From SIG607 sp045601805 (GTDB lineage: Bacteria; Bacillota; Clostridia; Oscillospirales; Acutalibacteraceae), in the NCBI GenBank assembly GCA_045601805.1, contig JAZSAJ010000008.1, forward strand, positions 1-47,640: a stretch of 47,640 nucleotides of DNA, read 5' to 3'. This document shows positions 1-7,372 of this stretch, in pieces (within the stretch, counting starts at the first letter, position 1; every line of letters starts with the position of its first letter). Below the pieces are notes generated by a model. The model worked only from the letters and a program-made list of their open reading frames with translations. It was not told the origin of the DNA and did no database searches. The position numbers were made by a program, and so were the translations under genes.

Positions 1-513
1 TGCAGCAAGCATTGTAACGCCTAAATCAGCAATCATTTTGCATTCTTTCGGGTCGGCAACTTCACCGCCGCCAATAACGCCGTCTTCTTCGCCGCCAATT
101 GCGCCAACTTCGGCTTCAAGAGAAAGGCCGAGTTCATTACAAAGAGCAACAAGTTCTTTTGTTTTTTCAATGTTTTCTGCGATGGGATAATGAGAGCCAT
201 CAAACATTACCGAAGAAAAACCTGCCGCGATACATTTTTTAGCGTGTTCATAACTGCCGTGGTCAAGGTGCAAAGCAACAGGAACGGTAATGCCGAGTTC
301 GTTAATCATACCCTTAACCATACCAACAACTGTGGTATAACCGCACATATATTTGCCTGCGCCTTCGGATACGCCCAAAATAACGGGAGATTTTAATTCT
401 TCGGCAGTAAGAAGAATTGCTTTTGTCCATTCAAGGTTGTTAATGTTGAACTGGCCAACAGCGTATTTGCCTTCTTTTGCCTTGGTAAGCATTTCTTTTG
501 CAGATACTAACAT
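1..513 (-). CDS. fba: Class II fructose-1,6-bisphosphate aldolase, 3' end beyond window
   Basis: Cytosolic glycolytic enzyme that cleaves fructose-1,6-bisphosphate into DHAP and glyceraldehyde-3-phosphate; class II enzymes are metal dependent. The 171 visible codons begin MLVSAKEMLTKAKEGKYAVG and contain VALHLDHGSYE, the metal-binding HxDH region of the family, followed by EAEVGAIGGEEDG. The reading frame is still open at position 1, so the C-terminal part (about 110-140 residues in relatives) lies outside. The ATG at 511-513 has a GGAGG ribosome site just upstream. A promoter lies at 548-576. Family assignment is firm; the complete length cannot be seen. Confidence 0.93.
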   Translation of the reverse strand, partial: MLVSAKEMLTKAKEGKYAVGQFNINNLEWTKAILLTAEELKSPVILGVSEGAGKYMCGYTTVVGMVKGMINELGITVPVALHLDHGSYEHAKKCIAAGFSSVMFDGSHYPIAENIEKTKELVALCNELGLSLEAEVGAIGGEEDGVIGGGEVADPKECKMIADLGVTMLAA

Positions 514-547
514 TTCTAATTCCTCCAAATATTATTTTTATATAACA

Positions 548-576
548 ATTTTATTACAAAAGTTATAAATAATCAA
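548..576 (-). promoter_or_regulatory. Promoter of fba
   Basis: On the minus strand, TTGATT (571-576) and TAAAAT (548-553) are separated by 17 bases and sit about 35 bases before the fba start codon. This matches a vegetative sigma-A promoter. Confidence 0.6.
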
Positions 577-602
577 GTGTATTTGACATTTTATTTTAAA
601 AA

Positions 603-1046
603 TTAAGACTTATTTAGCGATTTATAAAAATTAACCGCCAACTCGTCGCACCGTTCGTTTTCTATGTGGCCGTTATGGCCTTTTACCCAAACAATTTTTA
701 CCTTATGTAAAGAAAAAAGTTCCAAAATTCTTTCCCACAAATCGGTATTTAGCGCGGGTTTTTTATCGGCCTTTTTCCAGCCGTTTTTCTTCCAAGATTC
801 TGCCCAGCCCTTTTCTATGCCGTCGGAAAGGTATTTTGAATCGGTTGTAAGTATAACAGAACAAGGTTCTTTTAGTGCTTCAAGTGCCTTAATAGCAGCG
901 GTAAGTTCCATTCGGTTGTTGGTGGTGTTTTCTTCACCGCCCGAAAGTTCCTTAACCTTATTCCCGTATTTTAAAATTGCGCCCCAACCTCCGGGGCCCG
1001 GGTTACCCGAACAAGCGCCGTCGGTAAAAATTTTTACTTCTTTCAT
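603..1046 (-). CDS. rnhA: Ribonuclease HI
   Basis: Degrades the RNA strand of RNA-DNA hybrids such as Okazaki primers and R-loops, in the cytosol. The 147-residue protein begins MKEVKIFTDGACSGNPGPGG, which holds the first catalytic Asp (FTDG). NRMELTAAI carries the catalytic Glu, TTDSKYL the second Asp, and the last acidic residue lies near ENERCDELA, so the DEDD set appears complete. Length is normal for a single-domain RNase HI without a hybrid-binding domain. It starts one base after the lexA stop codon, so the two are almost certainly cotranscribed and rnhA may follow LexA control. No separate terminator is evident in the short gap before fba. Confidence 0.93.
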   Translation of the reverse strand: MKEVKIFTDGACSGNPGPGGWGAILKYGNKVKELSGGEENTTNNRMELTAAIKALEALKEPCSVILTTDSKYLSDGIEKGWAESWKKNGWKKADKKPALNTDLWERILELFSLHKVKIVWVKGHNGHIENERCDELAVNFYKSLNKS

Positions 1047-1047
1047 A

Positions 1048-1635
1048 TTAGTACCTTCTTAAACAGCCAATTACCTTGCCTAAAACCGACGGGTTTTCGG
1101 GGTAAATTGGCGAAAAATCGGGGTTTTCGGGCATAAAAACCACCTTGCCGTTTTCGTATTCAAGGCGTTTTACGGTGGCTTCTTCGCCGTCCATACCAAT
1201 AACAATATCGTGCGCTTTATAGCGGGCATTTTTATCGGCAATAACAATATCGCCGTCTAAAATACCGGCGTCTTTCATTGAAAGGCCGTCAACTCTTAAG
1301 GCAAAAAGCCCTTCGGCATCGTTTGTGGGGTACGGAATATAATCTTCAATATCTTCAACCGCCAACACAGGCATACCTGCAGTTACCCTGCCAAGCACAG
1401 GAATTTGGGAAGACGCCGAAATATCGTTTATTTTAATTGCGCGTGAACACCTTGCGTCACGGCTTATATAACCGTTTTCTTCCAACACATCTAAAATACC
1501 ATGCACAGTTGATGTTGATTTTATTGAACATTTGTTACAAATTTCGCGTACTGTGGGCGGCAAACCTTCGGCCGCAACCTTAACAAGATATTTATAAACT
1601 TTTGCCTGTTTTTCGGTTAAAGTTGGTCTTGACAC
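1048..1635 (-). CDS. lexA: LexA repressor, SOS regulator
   Basis: Dimeric repressor that blocks SOS genes until RecA filaments stimulate its self-cleavage. The 195 residues comprise an N-terminal winged helix-turn-helix (about 1-65, with PTVREICNKCSIKSTSTVHG) and a C-terminal S24 latent protease. The Ala-Gly cleavage site is seen in GRVTAGMPV, the catalytic Ser in DGLSMKDAGI and the catalytic Lys in EATVKRLEY, so the switch looks functional. The start is GTG (1633-1635) behind GGAGGTG. It sits downstream of two small TSUP permease genes and directly upstream of rnhA. A near-match to a Firmicutes LexA box lies at 1652-1663. Confidence 0.95.
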   Translation of the reverse strand: MSRPTLTEKQAKVYKYLVKVAAEGLPPTVREICNKCSIKSTSTVHGILDVLEENGYISRDARCSRAIKINDISASSQIPVLGRVTAGMPVLAVEDIEDYIPYPTNDAEGLFALRVDGLSMKDAGILDGDIVIADKNARYKAHDIVIGMDGEEATVKRLEYENGKVVFMPENPDFSPIYPENPSVLGKVIGCLRRY

Positions 1636-1651
1636 AGCGCACCTCCAAAAA

Positions 1652-1663
1652 GAACATTTATTC
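1652..1663. promoter_or_regulatory. Possible LexA operator (one mismatch)
   Basis: GAACATTTATTC resembles the Gram-positive LexA box GAAC-N4-GTTC with one mismatch (A for G). It sits 17 bases before the lexA start codon, where an autoregulatory operator would be expected. No clear lexA-only promoter was located around it, so this remains tentative. Confidence 0.3.
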
Positions 1664-2044
1664 TTTTTTTAATATATCACACTTTTTCTTTCTTTTCAAG
1701 CGTATTACATAAATAATTTCTTTTATGGCGCAAAGTATTAAAAAACCACCGAAAAATTTGCCCAAAACATTGGGCTTTATTACCGAAGATAAATAACTTC
1801 CGCCCACCGCACCAATTATGCCAAAAGCAATAATCTGCCATATTTCTTTAAAACGAATTTGTTTTTTTACGGCGTAAATTATTACCGCTACCAAACCAAC
1901 GGGCAAAAAGAAAAGTAAATTTATGCCCTGTGCTTTGGGTTGTTCAATTCCCTTTAACGCGGTTAAATAAATTAAAAGCACTCCGCCGCCGCCAAGACCA
2001 AGACCGCCAATTAAACCCGACAAAAAACCTGCAATTACACTCAT
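1658..2044 (-). CDS. Half-size TSUP (TauE/SafE) permease, second of pair
   Basis: Integral membrane protein of the TSUP family, whose characterised members move sulfite, sulfonates or related anions. It has 128 residues and about four membrane helices, with the glycine-rich family signature GLIGGLGLGGGGVLLIYLTA near the N-terminus. Full-length TSUP proteins are about 240-260 residues made of two homologous halves; this is one half. Its ATG overlaps the stop of the preceding half-size gene by 4 bases (ATGA), indicating translational coupling and probably a heterodimer that forms one transporter. The substrate cannot be told from sequence. Confidence 0.82.
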   Translation of the reverse strand: MSVIAGFLSGLIGGLGLGGGGVLLIYLTALKGIEQPKAQGINLLFFLPVGLVAVIIYAVKKQIRFKEIWQIIAFGIIGAVGGSYLSSVIKPNVLGKFFGGFLILCAIKEIIYVIRLKRKKKCDILKKE

Positions 2045-2400
2045 TTAATTATTAACCTCACTCCTGCCCAAACCATAAAAAGTGAAAACAAAACTTTAAG
2101 CCACATCACCGATATTTTTTTAAGCACAAAGGTTGCTGAAACCGAACCAATTACACCAAAAATCATATACGGTGTTGCATCGCTTATTTTTACCCTACCG
2201 TCAAGCAAATAAAAAACCGCGCTGGTTAAGGCAATAGGCAAAATTACTGCCACGGCGTTAGCGTGGGCATCTTTACCCTTAATTCCTGTTTTTTCAAGCA
2301 AAGGAACGGCAAGCATTCCGCCCCCAGCGCCAAGTAGCCCTGAAATAAAGCCAACAAAAATACCGCCAATAATTTTTTTAAAATTCTTCAAAATTTTCAC
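2041..2400 (-). CDS. Half-size TSUP (TauE/SafE) permease, first of pair
   Basis: The 119-residue partner of the following gene. It begins MKILKNFKKIIGGIFVGFIS and carries the TSUP glycine motif SGLLGAGGGMLAVPLLEKTG, then three further hydrophobic stretches. Both proteins carry the same repeat, so each matches one half of a classical two-repeat TSUP carrier rather than a frameshifted single gene: each has its own start, and the overlap is a clean ATGA. The start is GTG at 2398-2400. It is followed by its partner, lexA and rnhA in the same direction. Confidence 0.8.
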   Translation of the reverse strand: MKILKNFKKIIGGIFVGFISGLLGAGGGMLAVPLLEKTGIKGKDAHANAVAVILPIALTSAVFYLLDGRVKISDATPYMIFGVIGSVSATFVLKKISVMWLKVLFSLFMVWAGVRLIIK

Positions 2401-2424
2401 CCGTTTTATTATGCCCCGAAAATA

Positions 2425-2450
2425 AAAAAGAACACTTTCGTGTTCTTTTT
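2425..2450 (-). terminator. Intrinsic terminator after the HAD phosphatase operon
   Basis: Perfect hairpin AAGAACAC-GAAA-GTGTTCTT followed on the minus strand by a T-rich run, immediately past the HAD gene stop codon. It separates the five-gene operon from the TSUP-lexA genes. Confidence 0.85.
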
Positions 2451-3129
2451 AAAGTATGTTTTTTAGTTCTATTAAATTATTTAGTTTATAGGTGGGTTTT
2501 ATTTTTGTGCAGTCGGCGTTACTGTTTATTAAGCAAGTATCAAGCCCTGCGTTTATTCCGCCCAAAATATCAGAAGTAATGCTATCGCCAATAACCAGCA
2601 TTTTTGATTTATCTTTTTCCGTAATGTTTTTAAAAACAATATCAAAAAACGCCTTTTCGGGTTTTTGCGCCCCCATTTCTTCAGAAATAAAGAGTCCGCT
2701 TATAATTTTATCAAGCCCCGAAATTTTTATACGGCTGTGTTGGTTACTTGCCGCGCCGTTTGTTATTATGTAAATATTGTAACCTTTATTTTGCAAATAA
2801 GAAACTGTTTCATTGTAACCTGGCAGTTTAATTACGCTTTGGCTTAAATAATGAAAATACCTTTCATTCATAAAAGCAGGGTCGGCCGTTTGGTTGGTTG
2901 CCTTTAAAAATTCAATAAACCTGCCGACATAAATGTCTTTAATAAGAATTTCACCGCATTCAAACCGCTTCCAAAAGCCGTCGTTAATATCACTGTAAAG
3001 TTGCAATGCATATTGGCTTGTATCAAGTTTTAGTTCCGCAAACACACTTTTAATAGATTCTTTTTCAGACTTATAAAAATCTAACAGCGTGTTATCAAGG
3101 TCCATTAAAAGAGTAGTATATTTATTCAT
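2449..3129 (-). CDS. HAD-superfamily hydrolase, YjjG-like nucleotidase type
   Basis: Probable cytosolic phosphatase of the haloacid dehalogenase superfamily; YjjG/YfnB relatives dephosphorylate noncanonical pyrimidine nucleotides. Motif I is MDLDNTLLDF near the N-terminus (nucleophile Asp and acid/base Asp), motif II is IYIITNGA, the motif III Lys is probably in AQKPEKAFFD, and motif IV is VIGDSITSDILGG. The ATG at 3127-3129 was chosen over an upstream in-frame start because GGAAGAG lies just before it. It overlaps the preceding zinc-ribbon gene by 8 bases. Length (226 residues) is normal. The substrate is inferred only at family level. Confidence 0.85.
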   Translation of the reverse strand: MNKYTTLLMDLDNTLLDFYKSEKESIKSVFAELKLDTSQYALQLYSDINDGFWKRFECGEILIKDIYVGRFIEFLKATNQTADPAFMNERYFHYLSQSVIKLPGYNETVSYLQNKGYNIYIITNGAASNQHSRIKISGLDKIISGLFISEEMGAQKPEKAFFDIVFKNITEKDKSKMLVIGDSITSDILGGINAGLDTCLINSNADCTKIKPTYKLNNLIELKNIL

Positions 3130-3415
3130 TACTCTCTTCCTTTTTGTCAAACATTCCTGCCGTTTTCATTGCTTTATACTGCGCTGGTGTAACAAAAACC
3201 TTTTGTAAAGTGCGAACACTTGGGTTTTCAGTATCGGGAAGCATCATATAAACTGCAACCAATTCGTCTTGCTCTTTTGCCTTTACAAGCGAACTTTCTT
3301 GCGCTTGGGTAACCTGAGGTTTTACCTCTTCTTCCTTTACTAAACCGCTTCCGCAGTTTTTGCAAAATTCAAAATGTTCTTCGTTTTCGGTTTTACAAAC
3401 TTCGCATACTGTCAT
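3122..3415 (-). CDS. Small zinc-ribbon protein
   Basis: A 97-residue soluble protein with an N-terminal zinc ribbon: CEVCKTENEEHFEFCKNCG gives two CxxC pairs about 12 residues apart. A charged linker rich in Glu, Lys and Gln follows, then a short domain (VAVYMMLPDTENPSVRTLQK) I do not recognise. Start chosen at the ATG at 3413-3415, with AAGGTG 7-8 bases upstream; a GTG start three codons earlier would overlap that site. It lies between a RING-like zinc-finger membrane protein and the HAD phosphatase with almost no spacing, so it is part of that operon. Function unknown. Confidence 0.7.
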   Translation of the reverse strand: MTVCEVCKTENEEHFEFCKNCGSGLVKEEEVKPQVTQAQESSLVKAKEQDELVAVYMMLPDTENPSVRTLQKVFVTPAQYKAMKTAGMFDKKEESNE

Positions 3416-3425
3416 ATTTATCACC

Positions 3426-4349
3426 TTACATTATAAATGCGGCAATTATGCCGGGAAGATACTGTATAATAAGTACCGCCAAAAGAAAACCAAACAAATT
3501 GTATCCGCCGTATTTACGGAAAGCAAGCGGTATTTCTTCTTTTTCGTGGTCTTTTTTAATTTTTTTAATTTGGGTAATAGTATGCTTGTAGTACAGTTTA
3601 TCAAACAAAAAGCCCGATATTATACCACATAAAAGAAGCACAAAAAAGCCAATACCAGCCAAAGCCATTAAAGAATAAAATTCTTTTGGCGCGCCTTTTT
3701 CAAGATAATTATATAAATCCTGTCCGGTTGTTATATTTAGTTCATTAAATGCCACGGCATAAGGGAACATAAGCAAACGCCCCGCAGTTTCAACTATTCC
3801 GCTTAAAACTGCCGCGCCGTACATTTTTCGTGCGGCAAAATTTGCAGCGGGAAAAAAGAACGCCCACCACGAAAAGAACTTTTTGGCGCCGTTTTTAAAA
3901 GCCAAAAATTTGGGGATTATTTTGTGTGTTGAAGACATTACAAAGCGTTTTGCCGTTTCGGCCGTAACGCCTTCGCCAATATCTTCATTTGGTTTTACAC
4001 CGCCCAAAAAGTCAAAAGCAAAAAATGTGGGCATTCTGTGTGAAAAATTTTCTGCGCCACATTCGGGGCAACTGTTTAATTCTTTTTCGTATTCTGCGTG
4101 ACATGCAGGACATTCAATAAGCGTTTTTTCGGGTTTTGGTTCTTCCTTTTTTTCTTGCTGCTTTTCTGCCTTTAAAATTTCTTTAAGTTCTTCTGTGCCG
4201 TGAATATGTGTGTAACCGCACTTGCCAAACTGCTTATAGCACTCTTTATGCTGGGGTGCACCGCAGGTTGGGCACCACACAATTTCTTCGTCTTCAAACA
4301 AATATGCCTGACAAACGGCGCATTTTTTGTTTTTAATTTCCAAACTCAT
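3426..4349 (-). CDS. RING-like zinc-finger membrane protein
   Basis: A 307-residue protein. Residues 10-44 hold a treble-clef, prokaryotic-RING-type finger (C10, C13, C26, C29, H34, C37, C44). A charged Lys/Glu linker follows, then a second zinc ribbon (CPACHAEYEKELNSCPECG) near residue 80. The C-terminal half is hydrophobic with about three or four membrane helices (for example FFVLLLCGIISGFLF and NLFGFLLAVLIIQYL), resembling DUF2628-type membrane modules. The ATG at 4347-4349 has AAAGGA 9 bases upstream and overlaps the NUDIX gene end by 17 bases. Prokaryotic RING fingers fused to membrane domains are known but poorly understood; a role in membrane protein handling or sensing is inference. 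Confidence 0.7.
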   Translation of the reverse strand: MSLEIKNKKCAVCQAYLFEDEEIVWCPTCGAPQHKECYKQFGKCGYTHIHGTEELKEILKAEKQQEKKEEPKPEKTLIECPACHAEYEKELNSCPECGAENFSHRMPTFFAFDFLGGVKPNEDIGEGVTAETAKRFVMSSTHKIIPKFLAFKNGAKKFFSWWAFFFPAANFAARKMYGAAVLSGIVETAGRLLMFPYAVAFNELNITTGQDLYNYLEKGAPKEFYSLMALAGIGFFVLLLCGIISGFLFDKLYYKHTITQIKKIKKDHEKEEIPLAFRKYGGYNLFGFLLAVLIIQYLPGIIAAFIM

Positions 4350-4854
4350 ATAAAAATTCCTTTGCACCTTTTAAAACAACATTAAAATATTCTTCACCGT
4401 AATTGTGAAATTCGCCATTTTTTATCATTTCTTTTAGTTCGGCTTCCGTTACCCATTTTACCGAATCAACTTCCGACGGTTGCAAACGCAAACCTTCGGG
4501 TTTTTTATCGGCTAATGTAAACCAAATATCTAAAAATGCGTTACGCTTTTTAATTCGCGAAATACACTTGCTTTTACGCGGTATTAAGCGAAGCCCCAAT
4601 TCTTCAAGCAGTTCCCTTTGCGCCGCACAAAACGATGTTTCGCACGAAATTGCCGAACCGCCCGTTGCAGCCCATTCCCCCGGCATAAGCCGTTTGTCTT
4701 GGCTTCGGCGCTGTATTAAAAATCTGCCATCATTTGAAACTATCCAAATATGAACAACCAAATGGTATTCACCCGATTTAAGCGAAGTTTGTCCGCTGAA
4801 ACTTTTTTGTCCAACAGTTTCGCCGTCGGAATTCAAAATATCCCACTTTTCCAT
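4333..4854 (-). CDS. NUDIX hydrolase, IPP-isomerase-like subgroup
   Basis: A 173-residue enzyme of the NUDIX superfamily, which cleaves nucleoside diphosphates linked to another moiety. The Nudix box reads G-x5-E-x7-REXXEE-x-G (GSAISCETSF then REMODELLED core RELLEELG), with all metal-binding acidic residues present. The N-terminal stretch EKWDILNSDGETVGQKSFSG and the QRRSQDKRLMPGEWAATGG segment resemble YfcD and isopentenyl-diphosphate isomerase-like NUDIX proteins; the substrate is not predictable. It starts 3 bases after the stop of the hexapeptide protein gene and overlaps the RING-like gene, so it is translated within the same operon. Confidence 0.85.
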   Translation of the reverse strand: MEKWDILNSDGETVGQKSFSGQTSLKSGEYHLVVHIWIVSNDGRFLIQRRSQDKRLMPGEWAATGGSAISCETSFCAAQRELLEELGLRLIPRKSKCISRIKKRNAFLDIWFTLADKKPEGLRLQPSEVDSVKWVTEAELKEMIKNGEFHNYGEEYFNVVLKGAKEFLYEFGN

Positions 4855-4857
4855 AAC

Positions 4858-5523
4858 CTATTCCTTTAAAACTATTTCTCCCTGTTTTTTGTAAATACTG
4901 TTTGGCGATAAAACACCGCGTACCATTGAAAGCGGATACACATTGGTGTTCTTACCTATAACAGTGCCCGGATTTAAAACGCTTGAACAACCAACTTCGG
5001 CAAAGTCGCCAATAATTGCGCCAAACTTTTTAAACCCTGTTTCTATTTTTTTACCGCCATATTTAACTGTTACAAGCGTTTTATCACTTTTTACATTACT
5101 GGTTATTGCACCTGCACCCAAATGAGAACGGTAACCCAAAACGCTGTCGCCCACATAATTATAATGCGGTACCTGAACGAAATCAAAAAGCAAAGCGTTT
5201 TTAAGTTCTGTTGAGTTGCCCACAACACAATTTTTACCAACAATAGCGCTGCCCCTAATAAACGCGCAGTGGCGAATATCGGCATTTTCATCAATAATAA
5301 GCGGACCGTTTAAAAAGGCGGTTTTTGCCACCTTTGCGGTTTTTGCCACCCAAATATCTTCGCCAATTTGACTAAATTTTTCGGGGTCTAATGTTTTACC
5401 AAGTTCCTTAATAAAGCCCGAAATTTTGGGAAGCACCTCCCAAGCATAATTAACCCCGTCAAAAATTTGTGCGGCTATTGTGTTATTAAGTGTAAACAAT
5501 GATTTAGCGGTAAAATTTTCCAC
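4858..5523 (-). CDS. Left-handed beta-helix nucleotidyl/acyltransferase-like protein
   Basis: A 221-residue protein dominated by hexapeptide repeats (for example IGEDIWVAKTAKVAKTA, NADIRHCAF, VGKNCVVGN, IGKNTNVYP) that build a left-handed beta helix as in the C-terminal half of GlmU. It lacks a Rossmann nucleotidyltransferase domain, so it is an acyltransferase or substrate-binding relative rather than a complete bifunctional GlmU. Annotated relatives are often named UDP-N-acetylglucosamine pyrophosphorylase. GTG start at 5521-5523. First gene of the minus-strand operon that ends at the terminator at 2425-2450; its promoter should lie in the AT-rich region 5524-5612, which it shares with the divergent SRP RNA. 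Confidence 0.75.
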   Translation of the reverse strand: MENFTAKSLFTLNNTIAAQIFDGVNYAWEVLPKISGFIKELGKTLDPEKFSQIGEDIWVAKTAKVAKTAFLNGPLIIDENADIRHCAFIRGSAIVGKNCVVGNSTELKNALLFDFVQVPHYNYVGDSVLGYRSHLGAGAITSNVKSDKTLVTVKYGGKKIETGFKKFGAIIGDFAEVGCSSVLNPGTVIGKNTNVYPLSMVRGVLSPNSIYKKQGEIVLKE

Positions 5524-5613
5524 TACGAATACTCCTTTAAAAATGATTATACCAAAAAGTTTTCAACTAATCAACAACTTAAAAATATTTTACTGTTTAT
5601 TCATTAAATTTAC

Positions 5614-5642
5614 TTGTAAAATAATTATATTTAGATTATAAT
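5614..5642 (+). promoter_or_regulatory. Promoter of SRP RNA and dnaX operon
   Basis: TTGTAA (5614-5619) and TATAAT (5637-5642) with exactly 17 bases between them, about 7-20 bases before the SRP RNA. No other promoter is obvious between the RNA and dnaX, so it may serve both. Confidence 0.75.
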
Positions 5643-5663
5643 ATAAATATATCACTTGTGTTA

Positions 5664-5787
5664 TCGGGTGTGCGAACGAGCGGGTCCTATGCGACGGAAG
5701 ACCGTGAACCATGTCAGGCGGGGAACCGAGCAGCATTAAGCAGTTCTTTCCGTGCGCCGTAGTCAATCGGTTCGTTCGTGCTCCCAA
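5664..5787 (+). ncRNA. ffs: Signal recognition particle RNA, small bacterial type
   Basis: RNA scaffold of the SRP, which binds Ffh and targets nascent membrane proteins to SecYEG. The apical domain shows the conserved CCATGTCAGG and GAGCAGCATTAAG strands around a GGAA tetraloop. The ends pair through GGGTGTGCGAACGAGC (5666-5681) with GTTCGTTCGTGCTCCC (5770-5785), giving one long hairpin of about 120 nt with no Alu domain, unlike the roughly 270-nt B. subtilis form. Position just before dnaX-ybaB-recR matches B. subtilis scr-dnaX-yaaK-recR synteny. Exact ends are estimated from the pairing. Confidence 0.9.
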
Positions 5788-5823
5788 TGGCACAAGTTTT
5801 GCTTTTACAAGGAGGTGTCGCTT

Positions 5824-7371
5824 TTGGCTTATCAGGCATTATACAGAAAATACCGTCCAGGTACTTTTTCGGAAGTTGTTGGGCAAGACCACATTACAAC
5901 AACCCTTAAAAACGAATTAGCAAGCGGAAAGGTTTTTCACGCTTATCTTTTTACCGGTACACGCGGCACAGGTAAAACAAGTTGCGCAAAAATTCTTGCA
6001 AAGGCGGTAAACTGCCTAAACCCCAAAAATGGCGACCCTTGCGGTGAATGTGAAAACTGCAAAGCAATTATGAGTGGTGAGCACACCGATATTTCTGAAA
6101 TTGACGCGGCTTCTAACAATGGTGTAGACGATATTAGAACCTTGCGCGAACAAATTAACTTTTTGCCCGCAAGTTTAAAATACCGTGTTTACATTATTGA
6201 CGAAGTTCATATGCTTTCGGATTCGGCATTTAACGCTTTGCTTAAAACCTTAGAAGAACCGCCTGCCCACATAATTTTTGTTTTGGCAACAACCGAAGTT
6301 CACAAACTTCCTGCTACTATTCTTTCCCGTTGCCAGCGTTTTGATTTTCGCAGAATTGAAAATAAATTTATTTGCCAAAGAATTAATGAGGTTGCTAAAG
6401 CCGAGGGCTTTACCGTTACCGACAACGCAGCTTCGCTTATTGCGGCAGCAGCGGAGGGGGGACTTCGCGACGCGCTTTCAATTTTAGACCTTTGCCTTTC
6501 GCACGGCAATAATATTGACGAAGAAACTGTTGTTTCCGCCTGTGCTTTGGCAGGGCGCGACCATTTATTTGCCCTTGCCGATTCCCTTTTACAAAAAGAC
6601 ACCGAAACGGCTTTAAAACTTGTTGACAACCTTTATTCAAACGGTGTTGATATGGTTAGGTTGCTTAACGACCTTATAACCCACTTTAGAAACTTAATGG
6701 TTGTAAAAACCGTTAACGACAACCGCCCAATTATTTGTTCAAGTGAAGATATGCTAAAATATGAAAACAGCGCAAAGGAATATTCCCTTTCGCTTATTAT
6801 GTCCATTTTAAAGCAATTATCAAATTCACTTGCAGGCATGCAAACAGGCAAAAAACGGCTTATGCTTGAAATGACTGTTATTAAAATTTGCGAAAATGCC
6901 GACAATGACTATACTTCTCTTTTAGCGCGAATTGAAGCGCTTGAAAACGGCGTTCCAAGAGCGGTTTTGGCTCCAACTCAAAAAGCAGAAGTTAAAAACG
7001 AGCCAAAAGAAGAATCAATACCGACTCCAAGAAAAGATATAGGCGAAAACGACGACGGTTCGCTTGATTGTTGGGGCGATATTTTAAAAGAAATTGCAAC
7101 CCTTTGCCCACCGGCAATTGGTGTGCTTAACGGTTCAAAGGCGTATGTTAACGATAATATGTTATTAATTGATGCGCCAAACCCAATGTTTAAATCTATG
7201 ATAAACGCAAACGCGCAAATGCGCGACGCAATTAAAAAAGCGGCAGCCAATGTGCTTGGCAAAACATACAGGTTGGGTCCTTACAAAAAAGAAAATTCGG
7301 CTAACAGTACCGACCCTTTAATTGCACTTGCAAACAAAGTAAAAGAACTTAATATGCCCGGAGGTAATTAA
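5824..7371 (+). CDS. dnaX: DNA polymerase III subunit gamma/tau
   Basis: Clamp-loader ATPase of the replisome. The 515-residue protein starts LAYQALYRKYRP from TTG (5824-5826), with AAGGAGGTG at 5809-5817 eight bases upstream; longer in-frame starts would run through the SRP RNA and are rejected. Walker A is GTRGTGKTS, the zinc module is CLNPKNGDPCGECENC, Walker B is VYIIDEVHML and the SRC arginine-finger motif is ATILSRCQRFDF. Domain III collar helices follow, then a variable linker and a C-terminal tau-like domain. It is followed after one base by ybaB. No canonical A-AAA-AAG slippery site in the right frame was seen, so a gamma form by frameshift is not supported. Confidence 0.95.
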   Translation: MAYQALYRKYRPGTFSEVVGQDHITTTLKNELASGKVFHAYLFTGTRGTGKTSCAKILAKAVNCLNPKNGDPCGECENCKAIMSGEHTDISEIDAASNNGVDDIRTLREQINFLPASLKYRVYIIDEVHMLSDSAFNALLKTLEEPPAHIIFVLATTEVHKLPATILSRCQRFDFRRIENKFICQRINEVAKAEGFTVTDNAASLIAAAAEGGLRDALSILDLCLSHGNNIDEETVVSACALAGRDHLFALADSLLQKDTETALKLVDNLYSNGVDMVRLLNDLITHFRNLMVVKTVNDNRPIICSSEDMLKYENSAKEYSLSLIMSILKQLSNSLAGMQTGKKRLMLEMTVIKICENADNDYTSLLARIEALENGVPRAVLAPTQKAEVKNEPKEESIPTPRKDIGENDDGSLDCWGDILKEIATLCPPAIGVLNGSKAYVNDNMLLIDAPNPMFKSMINANAQMRDAIKKAAANVLGKTYRLGPYKKENSANSTDPLIALANKVKELNMPGGN

Positions 7372-7372
7372 A

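Noticed and set aside
5752..5823. Longer N-terminus of DnaX
   Set aside because: It would be translated from the SRP RNA; AAGGAGGTG and the conserved AYQALYRKYRP start point to the TTG at 5824.
7225..7245. A6G run in dnaX considered as a programmed frameshift site
   Set aside because: The frame is ATT AAA AAA GCG, not A AAA AAG, it lies near the end of the gene, and no stimulatory stem is evident.
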